From: an uncultured Pelagibacteraceae bacterium
Lineage (GTDB): Bacteria; Pseudomonadota; Alphaproteobacteria; Pelagibacterales; Pelagibacteraceae
NCBI GenBank assembly: GCA_902580275.1
Contig: CACHJZ010000003.1
Coordinates: 1-64,000, forward strand
Reading direction: 5' to 3'
DNA length: 64,000 nt
The position numbers and the translations under genes were made by a program. Below are positions 1 through 12,961 of this stretch, piece by piece. Each line of letters starts with the position of its first letter. Position 1 is the first letter of the stretch. Under the pieces are notes generated by a model. That model was not told the origin of the DNA. It worked only from the letters and a program-made list of their open reading frames with translations, and searched no databases.

Positions 1-1268
1 AATTTTTTAATGAGAATTTAGAAAATCAAAAAATATTTAATTCAAAAGTCTCTGAAATTTTGAAAGAAATGAATTTATTTGAAAATAATAATGAATCTAG
101 CAACAAAAATGAAAATGAAAACCATGAAAATAATTCAGAAAATAATGATAAAAATAGTGAAGAAAATTCAGATCAAGATCAAAATTCACAAGAAACTAGT
201 GAAGATAGTCAAGGGATAGATACGGATTACGATTTTTCTGAACATCAACTAGAGGAAAATCTTGTAGATACTGAAAGTCAGAAAGAGAACTCTGAAAATT
301 TAATGCATAAAATTAAGAAAGATGTATCCGATATAGAATATAAAATTTTTACTACAGAATTTGATGAAGTTGCAAAAGCAGAAAATTTAGAAAATCTTGA
401 TGAAATAGCAAAATTGAGAAGAAATTTAGATCAGCAATTGGTAAGCTTTCAAGATTTAATAACCAAATTAGCAAATAAACTTCAAAGACAATTATTAGCT
501 AGCCAAAAACGAGCCTGGGAATTTGACTTAGAAGAAGGATTGCTTGATACATCAAAGCTTACTAGAGTAATAATTGATCCTTACAGTTCCTTATCATTTA
601 AAAAAGAAAAAGATTACGAATTCAAAGATACCGTTGTTACGTTATTGATTGATAATTCGGGTTCAATGAGAGGAAGACCAATCACAATTGCCGCGATATG
701 TGCAGATATTTTATCAAGAACTTTGGAAAGATGTTCAGTTAAAGTTGAAATTTTAGGTTTTACAACAAAAAACTGGAAAGGTGGTCAATCAAGGGAGCAT
801 TGGAATAAAAATGGTAAACTAAAAGCGCCTGGCAGACTAAACGATCTTAGACATATAATTTATAAAAGTGCAGATACTCAATGGAGAATAAGTAAAAATA
901 ATTTAGGACTAATGTTAAAAGAGGGTTTACTTAAAGAGAATATTGATGGAGAAGCTATAAATTGGGCTTTCAACAGACTTAAAAAAAGAAAAGAAGAAAG
1001 AAAAATTTTGATGGTTATATCTGATGGTGCTCCGGTTGATGACTCAACCCTATCTGTAAATTCAGGAGATTTTTTAGAAAAGCATCTTAAAAAAACAGTT
1101 AAATATATTGAAAACAAAAGTGATATAGAAATCTTAGCAATTGGAATTGGTCATGATGTATCAAGATATTACTCTAAAGCAATAAAAATTACTGATGTTC
1201 AAGAATTAGGGGATGTTATGATAGAACAACTTAGTGGTCTATTTGCGAACAAAAAAAAACTACATTAA
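1..1268 (+). CDS. cobT: CobT-like VWA-domain protein (cobaltochelatase CobT family), 5' truncated by window edge
   Basis: VWA/MIDAS motif [15 protein letters not shown], CobT-type sequence [16 protein letters not shown] and C-terminal [16 protein letters not shown]; frame remains open upstream of the TTG at 60 to the window edge; Asn/Glu-rich acidic linker. Confidence 0.85.
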   Translation, partial: FFNENLENQKIFNSKVSEILKEMNLFENNNESSNKNENENHENNSENNDKNSEENSDQDQNSQETSEDSQGIDTDYDFSEHQLEENLVDTESQKENSENLMHKIKKDVSDIEYKIFTTEFDEVAKAENLENLDEIAKLRRNLDQQLVSFQDLITKLANKLQRQLLASQKRAWEFDLEEGLLDTSKLTRVIIDPYSSLSFKKEKDYEFKDTVVTLLIDNSGSMRGRPITIAAICADILSRTLERCSVKVEILGFTTKNWKGGQSREHWNKNGKLKAPGRLNDLRHIIYKSADTQWRISKNNLGLMLKEGLLKENIDGEAINWAFNRLKKRKEERKILMVISDGAPVDDSTLSVNSGDFLEKHLKKTVKYIENKSDIEILAIGIGHDVSRYYSKAIKITDVQELGDVMIEQLSGLFANKKKLH

Positions 1269-2557
1269 TTAAATTTGTTTGAGATCTTTATTTTTCCACT
1301 CAACTATAACTTCACCACCCCCTAGATTTTTGGAGTTTTTAAATTTTACAGATGCAAAATTTTTTTCTAATAAAGTTTTTCCTATAAACGTACCTAGACC
1401 CAAACCTTGTTTAGAATTTTGAGCATTATTTAATGTTCTTATATATGGTTCACCAAGCATTTCTTTTTTAATTAAATCTGCAGGAAATCCATCTCCATCG
1501 TCTAGTATTTTTATAATTGTGCTATTTTCTTTATTTAATAAGATTATATTTATTTTTTTTTTTGAAAATTTGTTTGCATTACCAATAAAATTTCTTAAGC
1601 CATACATAATTTCTGTCGACTTACCAATACGAATTTTATTTTTAAACTCAGTTATATTAATATCAAATTTTTTATTACTAATTTCCTGAAAGGACCTGAC
1701 TATTTCATTAACATATTCAAATAATGTAAAATTTGTATTTAAAAACTCATCATTAATTTTTGGATTTAAAGAGAGTTTTTTCAATATTTCACTACATCTA
1801 TTACTTTGCGAAACAAGTAAATCAAGATCTTTTTTAAGTTTTTCATTTTTCTTAAAATCTTTCTGTAATTCTTTTGCAGTAAGAAGAATTGTAGATAAAG
1901 GAGTACCAAGAGAATGTGCTGCTGCTGCCGCTTGACCCCCTAATGAAAGTAATTCATTTTCTTTAGCCATAATTTCCTGTATTTTATCATAAGCCCTTTT
2001 TCTTTTTCTGCTTTGTTCCCCAAACTTAACGGCGAAATAAACAAGAAACAGCAACCCAATCAAGATTGAAATCGGAATTGCATATAAATAATAATCTGGA
2101 ACATGAAAATGGATTTCGCCTGGATGAGGCAGTTCGAAATAAAAAAAGGTCAAAATGAGTAAAATTGAGGTCGTTAAAACTACGAGGATAAAGGAACTTT
2201 TTAACGAAAGATATTGGGAAGAAAATACAGCTGGAATTATAATTAAAAAAATAAATGGATTTTTAATACCACCTGTATAAAAAAATAAAATACCTAATTG
2301 TATAATGTCATAAATTAAATAAACTAAAGAGAGTGTATTGCTTATTTGATTTTCTTTTATCTTGAACTGTAAATATATATTTGTGATAACTCCTAAACTA
2401 ATTACGGCAAGACATGGAAGATAATTAAATTTAAAATTTAAAATGAATTCTACTATAAAAATTGATACAATTTGACCAATAAACGCAATCCATCTTAAAT
2501 TAACATAAGTTAGCCTATTTAAAGTAAATAATTCCGAATTATCAAAAACTCTGATCA

Positions 2558-2558
<1 letters not shown>
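1269..2558 (-). CDS. regB: RegB/PrrB/ActS-type redox sensor histidine kinase
   Basis: N-terminal TM helices, GGIKNPF motif, H-box AAAAAHSLGTPLSTI, HATPase motifs (GDGFPADL, GLGLGTFIG); Cys 40 residues after the H-box His in QSNRCSEIL. Confidence 0.8.
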
Positions 2559-4630
<2,072 letters not shown>

Positions 4631-4776
4631 TTATTTATAGCACTTTTTGCTTATTAAATAAAATATACAAACAAGAAGATCTTTTAAAAAGCTATGTATT
4701 TCAATGATAATTTAAGGTTTATAACTTTTTTTTTTTAATTTATTAGAAAAGCTTTTTTTTTGATCAATTTAAGTAA

Positions 4777-5598
4777 TTAAAATCTTAACTTTTTTAAAAC
4801 CAAAATCAATATTATAAATTTCATAATACCATAAATATTAAATAAATTTTCAAGAGATTTTTTTGGATTTAACACCATGAGATTAAGCAAACACAAAAAT
4901 AAATAAGCAAATGGCTGCCTCAAAATTTTAACGGTTTTCAGTTTCTTATTTTTATATTGATATAGGTACTCTCCATATTTAAAATTTGAATTTTTAATAA
5001 ACATGCTTGAAATATTTAATTTTGTTGAAGACCATGTGTGTATGGCTTTTGAATCATGATTGATAAAAATATTATATTTTGACTTTAATATTCTACTTGA
5101 AAAATCAATATCTTCCCAATAAAAAAAGAAATTCTCATCAAACATTTTTAATTCGAGAAATTTTTTTTTTTCTCCCATGAAAATTGCACCAATAAAATTT
5201 TCAATTTCGTAAATTTTATTTTTTTTTCTCTTTTTATATTTTTCAAAGCCTCTAATTGCTGGCACACTTAAAATACATTTTTTATTATATTCGAATGGTC
5301 TTCTTAAATTTAAAATAGATTTTTTTTGAATTAAGATATCTGGTTGAGTACATAAAAAATACTTTGTTTTTACTTTTCGTACTAAATAATTTATTCCCTT
5401 AGCAAAGCCAAGGTTTTCTTTTGTAGATTTATAGAATTCTAAATTGGGAAAAAAATTTCTAAAATACTTCTCTAGTTTTTTATCATTGCCTTGATCTAAA
5501 ACAAGTATTTTAAAATCTTTGTAAATTTTTAAATTCTTAATTAGTTTTTTTGGTGTTTGGAATAACAATATTATTATCGATATATCATTTTGCTTCAT
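4777..5598 (-). CDS. family 2 glycosyltransferase (rhamnosyltransferase-like)
   Basis: GT-A pattern NLGFAKGINYL, FFYWEDIDFSSRI. Confidence 0.75.
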   Translation of the reverse strand: MKQNDISIIILLFQTPKKLIKNLKIYKDFKILVLDQGNDKKLEKYFRNFFPNLEFYKSTKENLGFAKGINYLVRKVKTKYFLCTQPDILIQKKSILNLRRPFEYNKKCILSVPAIRGFEKYKKRKKNKIYEIENFIGAIFMGEKKKFLELKMFDENFFFYWEDIDFSSRILKSKYNIFINHDSKAIHTWSSTKLNISSMFIKNSNFKYGEYLYQYKNKKLKTVKILRQPFAYLFLCLLNLMVLNPKKSLENLFNIYGIMKFIILILVLKKLRF

Positions 5599-5682
5599 TA
5601 TGTATTTTTATAACATTATTAAACTTTTACTCCATAAAAATACGAGGAAAATTAAATTTGATTATATTTTTAACAATAAATT

Positions 5683-6711
5683 TTATAAAGAATTATTTAT
5701 GATCTCTTTTAAGTTAGGGTATATATGATTACTGATTTTAATAGAGCCCTTTATTGTAGTGTGTACCTCGTCGTAAAAATCATTTTTATGAATATTATTT
5801 GCAATTTCGTCTAACTTGATAATTTCAAATTTATTTTTTTTTGCAAATTCTTTTAAATATTGATTAACCAAAAATAAATTATAATCACTTATACCGTCAA
5901 AGCGTATTTGCGTTATAAAGATTGGTTTTATTTTTGCTTGGACAATAATTTTTTTTAAATTGTTTAAATTTTCCTCAAAATTTTTTAAGACTTGTAAATT
6001 TTCATTATTTTTTTCATATTTTTTGAATTTGGCTAAAGCTTTTTCATAATCTATATATTTAAAATTTTTGTACAAATTCTTTTTTTCAATGCCATAATAT
6101 AATCTTATTGGATTAAAAAACTTATTTTGTATTTTTTTTTTAAATTTGTAGATTACACTATTATTTTTTACTAAATCTTCTAATCTTTCAAAGAAAGCCT
6201 TTCTGTCAAGTTCATCAAAATGTTTTGGTAATTTTAGTGTTGAGTCATTCAATCCAATGTAAAAAATAACAATTTCGGGTTTTAATTTTTCAACTTTTGG
6301 AAACCAGTTTACAAAATCATTAACATATCCTCTTGTAGATTTTCCACCTTTAGAAGCATTTATTATTTTTAAATTTTGGGTATCGAGACCTAACTTTTTA
6401 TTTAATTGTTCAACTATAGAAAATTTAGTAGGTATATACATTTGTTCTCCAGTGCTTCCGCCTAAAAATAATACTTTTATTTTTTCAGGATTAAAATCCT
6501 GCCCTATAAAACCGAAATTATTTCTTCTAAATGTATAATTATAATTTTCACCTTCATACTTTACGCTCATAGGTATTTCGATATTTCTTAGTTCTCTTGC
6601 AGTATATCCAAAGTTATTTTTTTTTAACCAATTTCCAAAAATTAATTCAAAAATAATAATTGAAATTAAAAGAATTAAAAAATTTATTGATATTAATTTT
6701 AATATTTTCAT
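5683..6711 (-). CDS. membrane-anchored SGNH/GDSL-type hydrolase
   Basis: N-terminal TM helix, block I FLGGSTGEQ, block III IGLNDST, C-terminal DEVHTT. Confidence 0.6.
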   Translation of the reverse strand: MKILKLISINFLILLISIIIFELIFGNWLKKNNFGYTARELRNIEIPMSVKYEGENYNYTFRRNNFGFIGQDFNPEKIKVLFLGGSTGEQMYIPTKFSIVEQLNKKLGLDTQNLKIINASKGGKSTRGYVNDFVNWFPKVEKLKPEIVIFYIGLNDSTLKLPKHFDELDRKAFFERLEDLVKNNSVIYKFKKKIQNKFFNPIRLYYGIEKKNLYKNFKYIDYEKALAKFKKYEKNNENLQVLKNFEENLNNLKKIIVQAKIKPIFITQIRFDGISDYNLFLVNQYLKEFAKKNKFEIIKLDEIANNIHKNDFYDEVHTTIKGSIKISNHIYPNLKEIINNSL

Positions 6712-6753
6712 AATCTTTATCTCTATATTATTTCAAAATGTTTTAAATAAAAA

Positions 6754-6843
6754 TGGCGGAGAGAGTGGGATTCGAACCCACGAAAGAGTTGCCCCTTAAC
6801 ACGCTTTCCAAGCGTGCGCCTTAAACCGCTCGGCCATCTCTCC
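6754..6843 (-). tRNA. tRNA-Ser (anticodon GGA), CCA encoded
   Basis: Reverse complement GGAGAGATGGCCGAGCGGTTTAAGGCGCACGCTTGGAAAGCGTG...GGGTTCGAATCCCACTCTCTCCGCCA folds as a class II tRNA. Confidence 0.97.
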
Positions 6844-6848
6844 ATAAT

Positions 6849-7595
6849 TTAATTATTAAATTTTTTTTTAACTATTAACAAACGGTTATTTCTTACATTT
6901 TTAGGATTTTTAATATCAACTATTTGCCAAAGAAAATCCTTTTTACTGAAATATTGAAAGTATTTTTTGATATTACTCGGTTTTCTATTTATATCCTCGA
7001 TAATATAAAAGCCTTTATCAACTAAAAAGTTAATTGAATTTTCAAAAAAAACTATATTTGCATCGTATGTATGCATTCCATCATCAATTATTATATCCAT
7101 TTTTTTACCGATTTTTTTCCACATTGTGTCTATCGTGTTCTTTTTAAGCATATCAACATAAAAAGTCTTAATATTCTCGTCGTCATTTAGAATACTTTTA
7201 TCTATATCTGCACCAAAGATTTTTGAATTAAAAAAATATTTTCTCCAACCCTTTAATGAACATAAAGGTGAATAGCTTTTAAATATTGACATATTATCAG
7301 AAAATTCAACTTTTACTGATCCTAAACCAACCTCAAAAATATTTAGTTTTTTTTCTCTAATTTGATTGAATAAAAAATGATAAAAATCTGTATAATTATG
7401 TTGATTACCTTTGTCACTACCAAATTCATTCATAATTTCTGTTAAAATATTTTTTTTACCAAGATATTTTTTGTTAAATAAATTTATATCAACTATTTTT
7501 TTTTTGGAATTTTTGATCTTTAAATAAGATGTGTATCTTAAATTTCTTAAATATAAATTTAGATATTTAGAGAAATATTTTATATTTTTTATCAT
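6849..7595 (-). CDS. class I SAM-dependent methyltransferase-like protein
   Basis: FEVGLGSV, GADIDKSIL, DIIIDDGMHTYDANIVFFENSINFLVDKGFYIIEDI. Confidence 0.6.
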   Translation of the reverse strand: MIKNIKYFSKYLNLYLRNLRYTSYLKIKNSKKKIVDINLFNKKYLGKKNILTEIMNEFGSDKGNQHNYTDFYHFLFNQIREKKLNIFEVGLGSVKVEFSDNMSIFKSYSPLCSLKGWRKYFFNSKIFGADIDKSILNDDENIKTFYVDMLKKNTIDTMWKKIGKKMDIIIDDGMHTYDANIVFFENSINFLVDKGFYIIEDINRKPSNIKKYFQYFSKKDFLWQIVDIKNPKNVRNNRLLIVKKKFNN

Positions 7596-8503
7596 AAATA
7601 ACTTTTATAAAAAGTATTTATGTATTCTTTGAGTGTTTCTTTCCATGGTCTCATTATATTTAAACCTTTTTTGTTAAGCTCTCCATTTATTAAATTTTCT
7701 GATTTAGGTCTTTCTGCAAAAAAAACGTTTGAAAAATGACTTGATTTAACTTCATTTATTTTTATTTCTTCTTCTAATTTAAGTATTTTAATTATCTCTT
7801 TTGAAACTTCTAAGCGACTAGTTTTGCCTTCACAAACCATATTATATAATCCAAAATTGTTTGTTTCTAACAATTTTTTTGTATTTTTTGCAAAATCAAA
7901 TGTGTAAGTTGGGGTTCCAAATTTATCGTTTACAACAAATAATTCTTTTTTTCCCTCTTTAATTTGTTGAAGTATTTTTTGAACAAATTTTTTATCTTTT
8001 TTTGGTCCTCCACCCATCATCCAGCCTGCTCTACAAACTAAGTATTTTTTACTGTTTTTTACTACATATTTTTCAGCTTCATATTTTGATGAAGCATAAA
8101 CTCCAATCGGCTTAGGTAAATCAGTTTCGTCATAAAAATCTTTATTTCCATCAAATATCCCAGCAGTGCTTATGTATAATAAAGGTATTTTTAAATGGTT
8201 GGATATTTCTACCGCGGATATTACAGACTCCGTATTTGTTTTAATTGTTTCTTTTTCGTGTTTTTCGCAATATTCCAAATCTGTAAATGCACCTAAATGA
8301 AATAAATAATCGGGTTTAAATTTAAATACTTGAGATTTATACTCTTCCTTGTCACAAAAATTTAGAAAGTTTAACCATTTTTCATTTACATCTTTATCTG
8401 TGCAGTAAAGTTCGTATTCACTTAAAAATTCATGATAAAAAGCCTCACCCAACATACCTCCTGCTCCAGCTAAAAATATTTTTTTTTTCATATCTTTATT
8501 CAA
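7592..8503 (-). CDS. RmlD-like NAD(P)-dependent sugar-nucleotide reductase (SDR)
   Basis: FLAGAGGMLGEAFY Rossmann motif, YISTAGIFDG, YxxxK as YASSKYEAEK. Confidence 0.75.
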   Translation of the reverse strand: MNKDMKKKIFLAGAGGMLGEAFYHEFLSEYELYCTDKDVNEKWLNFLNFCDKEEYKSQVFKFKPDYLFHLGAFTDLEYCEKHEKETIKTNTESVISAVEISNHLKIPLLYISTAGIFDGNKDFYDETDLPKPIGVYASSKYEAEKYVVKNSKKYLVCRAGWMMGGGPKKDKKFVQKILQQIKEGKKELFVVNDKFGTPTYTFDFAKNTKKLLETNNFGLYNMVCEGKTSRLEVSKEIIKILKLEEEIKINEVKSSHFSNVFFAERPKSENLINGELNKKGLNIMRPWKETLKEYINTFYKSYL

Positions 8504-9324
8504 AAGTTATTATTATCATTAGTGATATCATGAAATTTTAGAGGCCATTCAATATAGTTTGAATTTTTTTTAAACCAATAGCTTAGAAATCTTTCAGCTA
8601 AAAAAGCATATACTCTAATTCGACTATATTCTCTGTTAATATCAAATCCAAACAACTGTTCACAATTTTTAAGCCATTTAAATAAAACTTCACAGTAATC
8701 AGAGTAAAGCTTCGAGGATCTACAAATAAATATATTATTGGCATTAAAAGAGACCTCAGAGTTTACAAAGTTTCTGAAACCTTCTCTATCTTGATCATCT
8801 AATAATTCAATTGCTTTATCTAGTTCACCATAACCATGATACATATCGTAATGAACTTTCACAGACATCTTTTTTTTTGAAAAGAATACAAATGGATTTT
8901 TTAAAAGTTGTCTTTTACCATGCTTTAAAACTTTGCTTAGTTTTGTTGAATTCACAAAAAATTTTTCCCTTAAAACTACTTCGTAATTTTTCCATTCCTT
9001 GGGAACTTCTTGTACAATACTTTTTTTAAATTCCTTTTCTTCTGAATTATTTGAAATATTTTGGGTCCAGAATCGTCTGTAGTGACAAAATCCTATCCAC
9101 TCCTTATCAAAGTGTTTATTTAAATTATTTTTCCAAAGCCAGTAGTAAAAAGTGTTTTCCCCATACCAACTATTTTTTTTACTTATATTGTCTAAAGTAT
9201 TGTCTCTTAACCAATCTTTATCAAATTTTCCATTTCCTAAACCAACGGGTACATAATTCAAGGATTTAATTTTATTTAAATGAGAATTTGACAGAGAAAT
9301 ACAGTACATTTTTAATGAAGACAT
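8500..9324 (-). CDS. DUF4422-like glycosyltransferase
   Basis: NTFYYWLWKN, WIGFCHYRRFW, SFNANNIFICRSSKLYSDYCEVLFKWL. Confidence 0.55.
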   Translation of the reverse strand: MSSLKMYCISLSNSHLNKIKSLNYVPVGLGNGKFDKDWLRDNTLDNISKKNSWYGENTFYYWLWKNNLNKHFDKEWIGFCHYRRFWTQNISNNSEEKEFKKSIVQEVPKEWKNYEVVLREKFFVNSTKLSKVLKHGKRQLLKNPFVFFSKKKMSVKVHYDMYHGYGELDKAIELLDDQDREGFRNFVNSEVSFNANNIFICRSSKLYSDYCEVLFKWLKNCEQLFGFDINREYSRIRVYAFLAERFLSYWFKKNSNYIEWPLKFHDITNDNNNF

Positions 9325-9325
9325 T

Positions 9326-10147
9326 TTAAATTATATATTTTTTAAATCTTTCCAAGTTTTCTGTTAAATATTTTGGAAAAGAATTATTAATCTCAATTTT
9401 TTCATAAGTATGACCTCTATTAAATAAATCGATCTTTTCATTAATTTTTTTCCTTATTATATCTGGATCAGAATACTTTTTTTCTGCAAACTCTGAATGT
9501 GCATAAGTTTTCAATTTGAGAGATATCTCGTCGGGCGAGAGTATGTTATTAAAATGCCAGCCTGCATTATTAAAGATTTCAATACTTCTTTCTTTGTCAA
9601 TTCTGAAAAAATTATATTTTAAATTTTTAGATTTTACTTTTTGTCTCATAAAATCTATTGATTTAAGATTTTTTTTTTTACAAACTCTTGTTCCTTCCCA
9701 GGGAGATTCGTATTTATTGAAAAGATTAAATTTAAAATTAAAACATTTTTGCATAAAAATTCCATACTTCTTTTTTAACATAAAATTTTGAAGTAATTGT
9801 GGATTAGGTATTTCATCAGGATCAGAAAAAAATATGTAATCATCTTTATCTGCAAAATCAGTACTTTTAAGTAAAAATTCCCTTTGAATTGCTTGATTTT
9901 CCCAAATAGATGTATTTTTGGGAAAGGGTTTTTCCAAAACAACGTATTTTACTTTATCTAAATCATAATATGGTTTGGCTATAAAATTTTTTTGTTTTGA
10001 ATTACCCCTATGATCAAATATTGACTCACATATTACAAAATAATCTACATGATTTTTTAGTACATTATATCTAAATTCGAACATAAAATTATTATCAAAA
10101 AAAGTTACACAATCTATAATTTTATTCCTCATATTTAACTTAACCAA
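9326..10147 (-). CDS. family 17 glycosyltransferase-like protein
   Basis: IIDCVTFFDNNFMFEFRYNVLKNHVDYFVICESIFDHRG, FFSDPDEIPNPQLL, GWHFNN. Confidence 0.75.
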   Translation of the reverse strand: MVKLNMRNKIIDCVTFFDNNFMFEFRYNVLKNHVDYFVICESIFDHRGNSKQKNFIAKPYYDLDKVKYVVLEKPFPKNTSIWENQAIQREFLLKSTDFADKDDYIFFSDPDEIPNPQLLQNFMLKKKYGIFMQKCFNFKFNLFNKYESPWEGTRVCKKKNLKSIDFMRQKVKSKNLKYNFFRIDKERSIEIFNNAGWHFNNILSPDEISLKLKTYAHSEFAEKKYSDPDIIRKKINEKIDLFNRGHTYEKIEINNSFPKYLTENLERFKKYII

Positions 10148-11151
10148 TTTTCAATTATTTCCATATTGCGTACAGTCTGTGATAAATCTACTCCAGAATA
10201 ATCTAAAATATTTTTATTCTTAATAATACTTTCGCTTATACTGTCAATTTCATTCGTATAAATATTATTAATTTTATTAATTTCAATTTTCTGAGTTTGT
10301 TCAGTTTTTAAAGTAATGAATGGCACTTGACCAAACCATACATCATCTAAAATAATTTGTCCTTTTTCCCCATTTATTATCGCTTTTCTTCCTAGTGGTT
10401 CAGAAAATGATGCGCCTATAAATGATTTAAATCCATTATCAAAATTTAATTCAGCATAAGAGTTTATATCAACCCCTGATGAACATATTTCTTTTTTTTT
10501 ATTTAATACTTTAATTTCTTTTAATTCAGAAATTTGTGATGCAATTAAAGTACTTAGTGAAACACAATAACAACCCAGATCAAGGATTACTCCCCCACCC
10601 AGATCTTTATTAAAAAGTCTGTTTTTGGGGTTTATTTTTTTTCTTTTTCTAAATCCTAGAAAATTGAAAGAGGTAAGAATATCACTTCCAAAATTAGCTT
10701 CCATAGATGTTAATTTTCCAATATCTCCGTTTTTAATCAATTCTAATAGTTTTTTTATTTGTGGGTGGAATCTATACATCATAGCTTCGCAAAAAAATAA
10801 TTTATCCTTAAGTATTTGTTGTATTTTTAAAGCTTCATCTAAATTTGATGTAGCAGGTTTTTCAACTAAAATTCTTTTTCCATTATTAATACACATCATT
10901 ACTGTTTCAAAATGAAAAGCGGTGGGTAAAGCTATGTAAACTATATCTACATCAGAATTTTTAATGAGATCCTCATAACTATTGAAGGAATACTTGTCTT
11001 CAATATTAAATTTATTTCTAAATTCCTTTAGTTTTTCTTTATTTTTGCTAGCAATAGCTTTCAATTTTCCATAATTTGAATAGTTAAAAGCATTAGCAAA
11101 AACATTCGCTATATTTCCTAAGCCAATTATTCCCCAATTTAACTTTTCCAT
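10135..11151 (-). CDS. Gfo/Idh/MocA family oxidoreductase
   Basis: WGIIGLGNIANVFANA, ALPTAFHFETVMMCINNGKRILVEKPATSN. Confidence 0.85.
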   Translation of the reverse strand: MEKLNWGIIGLGNIANVFANAFNYSNYGKLKAIASKNKEKLKEFRNKFNIEDKYSFNSYEDLIKNSDVDIVYIALPTAFHFETVMMCINNGKRILVEKPATSNLDEALKIQQILKDKLFFCEAMMYRFHPQIKKLLELIKNGDIGKLTSMEANFGSDILTSFNFLGFRKRKKINPKNRLFNKDLGGGVILDLGCYCVSLSTLIASQISELKEIKVLNKKKEICSSGVDINSYAELNFDNGFKSFIGASFSEPLGRKAIINGEKGQIILDDVWFGQVPFITLKTEQTQKIEINKINNIYTNEIDSISESIIKNKNILDYSGVDLSQTVRNMEIIENWLS

Positions 11152-11155
11152 TAAA

Positions 11156-12961
11156 TTAATTTTTATTAATTCTTAAAACCCCGATAAATGCTTCTTGAGG
11201 AATTTCGACTTTTCCAAATTGTTTAGATCTTGCTTTTCCTTTTTTCTGTTTTTCTAAAAGTTTTCTCTTTCTATCAAGTGCTCCGCCACCATGTATTTTT
11301 GTCAGAACGTCTTTCTTAAAACCTTTAATTGTTTCCCTTGCTATTATTTTTCCTCCTATAGCTGCCTGGATAGGGATCATAAAATTATGTCTAGGAATTA
11401 AATCTTTTAATTTTTCACATACATCTCTACCTATAGATTGGGCAAAATCCTTATGAACCATCATTGCCAAAGCATCTACTGGCTCAGAATTTACAAGAAT
11501 TCCTAGTTTAACTAGGCTGCCTTCCTTGTGGCCTGTTATTTCGTAATCAAAACTTGCATATCCACTTGTCATAGACTTAAGTCGATCATTAAAATCAAAA
11601 ACAACCTCATTCAATGGGATATCATAATTCAATACAGCTCTGTTTCCGGAGTAACTTAAATTTGTTTGTATACCTCTTTTGTTTTGACAAAGCTTGATTA
11701 TAGAGCCTAGGTATTGGTCTGGAGTTATAATGGTAGCTTTAATCCATGGCTCTTCGATAGACTTGATTAATGTTGGATCAGGTAGACTAGAAGGATTTTG
11801 TAGATCAAAAATTTTCCCACTATTTAAATATACTTTATAAACTACTCCTGGTGTAGTAGTTAGCAGGTTTATATCGAACTCTCTTTCAAGTCTTTCAGTA
11901 ACAATTTCCAAGTGAAGTAGTCCTAAAAATCCACATCGAAAACCCAGACCTAATGCAGATGAAGATTCTGGTTCATAAGAAAAACTTGAGTCATTTAATT
12001 TCAATTTTGCCAAACCATCTTTTAATTTTTGATATTCAGAGCTATCCACAGGAAATAATCCACAAAAAACCACTGGCTTACTTGGTTTAAAGCCTGGTAA
12101 AGCTTTGGTTAATGGCTTGTTTGCGTCACAAATCGTATCTCCGACTTTAGTTTCAGATAAATTTTTAATACCTGTGATTATAAATCCGATCTCACCAGAG
12201 TTAAGTTCATCTATATCTTTAGGTTTTGGTGTAAAAACGCCAACTTTTTCAATTATATACTCACTATCAGTAGACATCATTTTTATTTTCATATTTTTTT
12301 TTAATTTTCCGTCAATCACTCTAACTAAAATAATAACTCCCAAATATGAGTCGTACCAACTATCAACCAACAGGCATTTTAATAACTCTTCTTTCTTTCC
12401 TTCTGGAGGTGGCAAACTAGATATTATTTGTTCTAAAATTTCATCAACACCTTCGCCAGTTTTACCTGAGCAAGGTATTGCTGAAGAAGTGTCAATACCA
12501 ATAACATCCTCAATTTGTTTTTTTGTTCTATCAATATCAGAAGCTGGTAGATCTATTTTATTTAAAACAGGTATAATCTCATGATTAGTATCTAACGCTT
12601 GGTAAACGTTTGCGAGTGTTTGAGCCTCAACACCTTGGGTACTATCAACTATCAAAATTGACCCTTCGCAAGCATAAAGTGACCTGCTAACCTCGTAACT
12701 AAAATCCACATGACCAGGAGTATCAATAATATTTAATATATACTCTTTTCCATCCTTTGATTTGTAATTTAGTTTTACCGTTTGTGCTTTTATTGTTATT
12801 CCTCTTTCCCTTTCAATATCCATGGAGTCTAAGACTTGTTCCTTCATTTCTCTATCTGTAAGACCACCACATCGATGAATTATCCTATCCGCAATAGTTG
12901 ATTTACCATGATCAATATGAGCAATGATTGCGAAATTTCTGATATTATCTAAATTTGACAT
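11156..12961 (-). CDS. lepA: Elongation factor 4 (LepA)
   Basis: [39 protein letters not shown], LepA C-terminal [34 protein letters not shown]. Confidence 0.97.
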   Translation of the reverse strand: MSNLDNIRNFAIIAHIDHGKSTIADRIIHRCGGLTDREMKEQVLDSMDIERERGITIKAQTVKLNYKSKDGKEYILNIIDTPGHVDFSYEVSRSLYACEGSILIVDSTQGVEAQTLANVYQALDTNHEIIPVLNKIDLPASDIDRTKKQIEDVIGIDTSSAIPCSGKTGEGVDEILEQIISSLPPPEGKKEELLKCLLVDSWYDSYLGVIILVRVIDGKLKKNMKIKMMSTDSEYIIEKVGVFTPKPKDIDELNSGEIGFIITGIKNLSETKVGDTICDANKPLTKALPGFKPSKPVVFCGLFPVDSSEYQKLKDGLAKLKLNDSSFSYEPESSSALGLGFRCGFLGLLHLEIVTERLEREFDINLLTTTPGVVYKVYLNSGKIFDLQNPSSLPDPTLIKSIEEPWIKATIITPDQYLGSIIKLCQNKRGIQTNLSYSGNRAVLNYDIPLNEVVFDFNDRLKSMTSGYASFDYEITGHKEGSLVKLGILVNSEPVDALAMMVHKDFAQSIGRDVCEKLKDLIPRHNFMIPIQAAIGGKIIARETIKGFKKDVLTKIHGGGALDRKRKLLEKQKKGKARSKQFGKVEIPQEAFIGVLRINKN

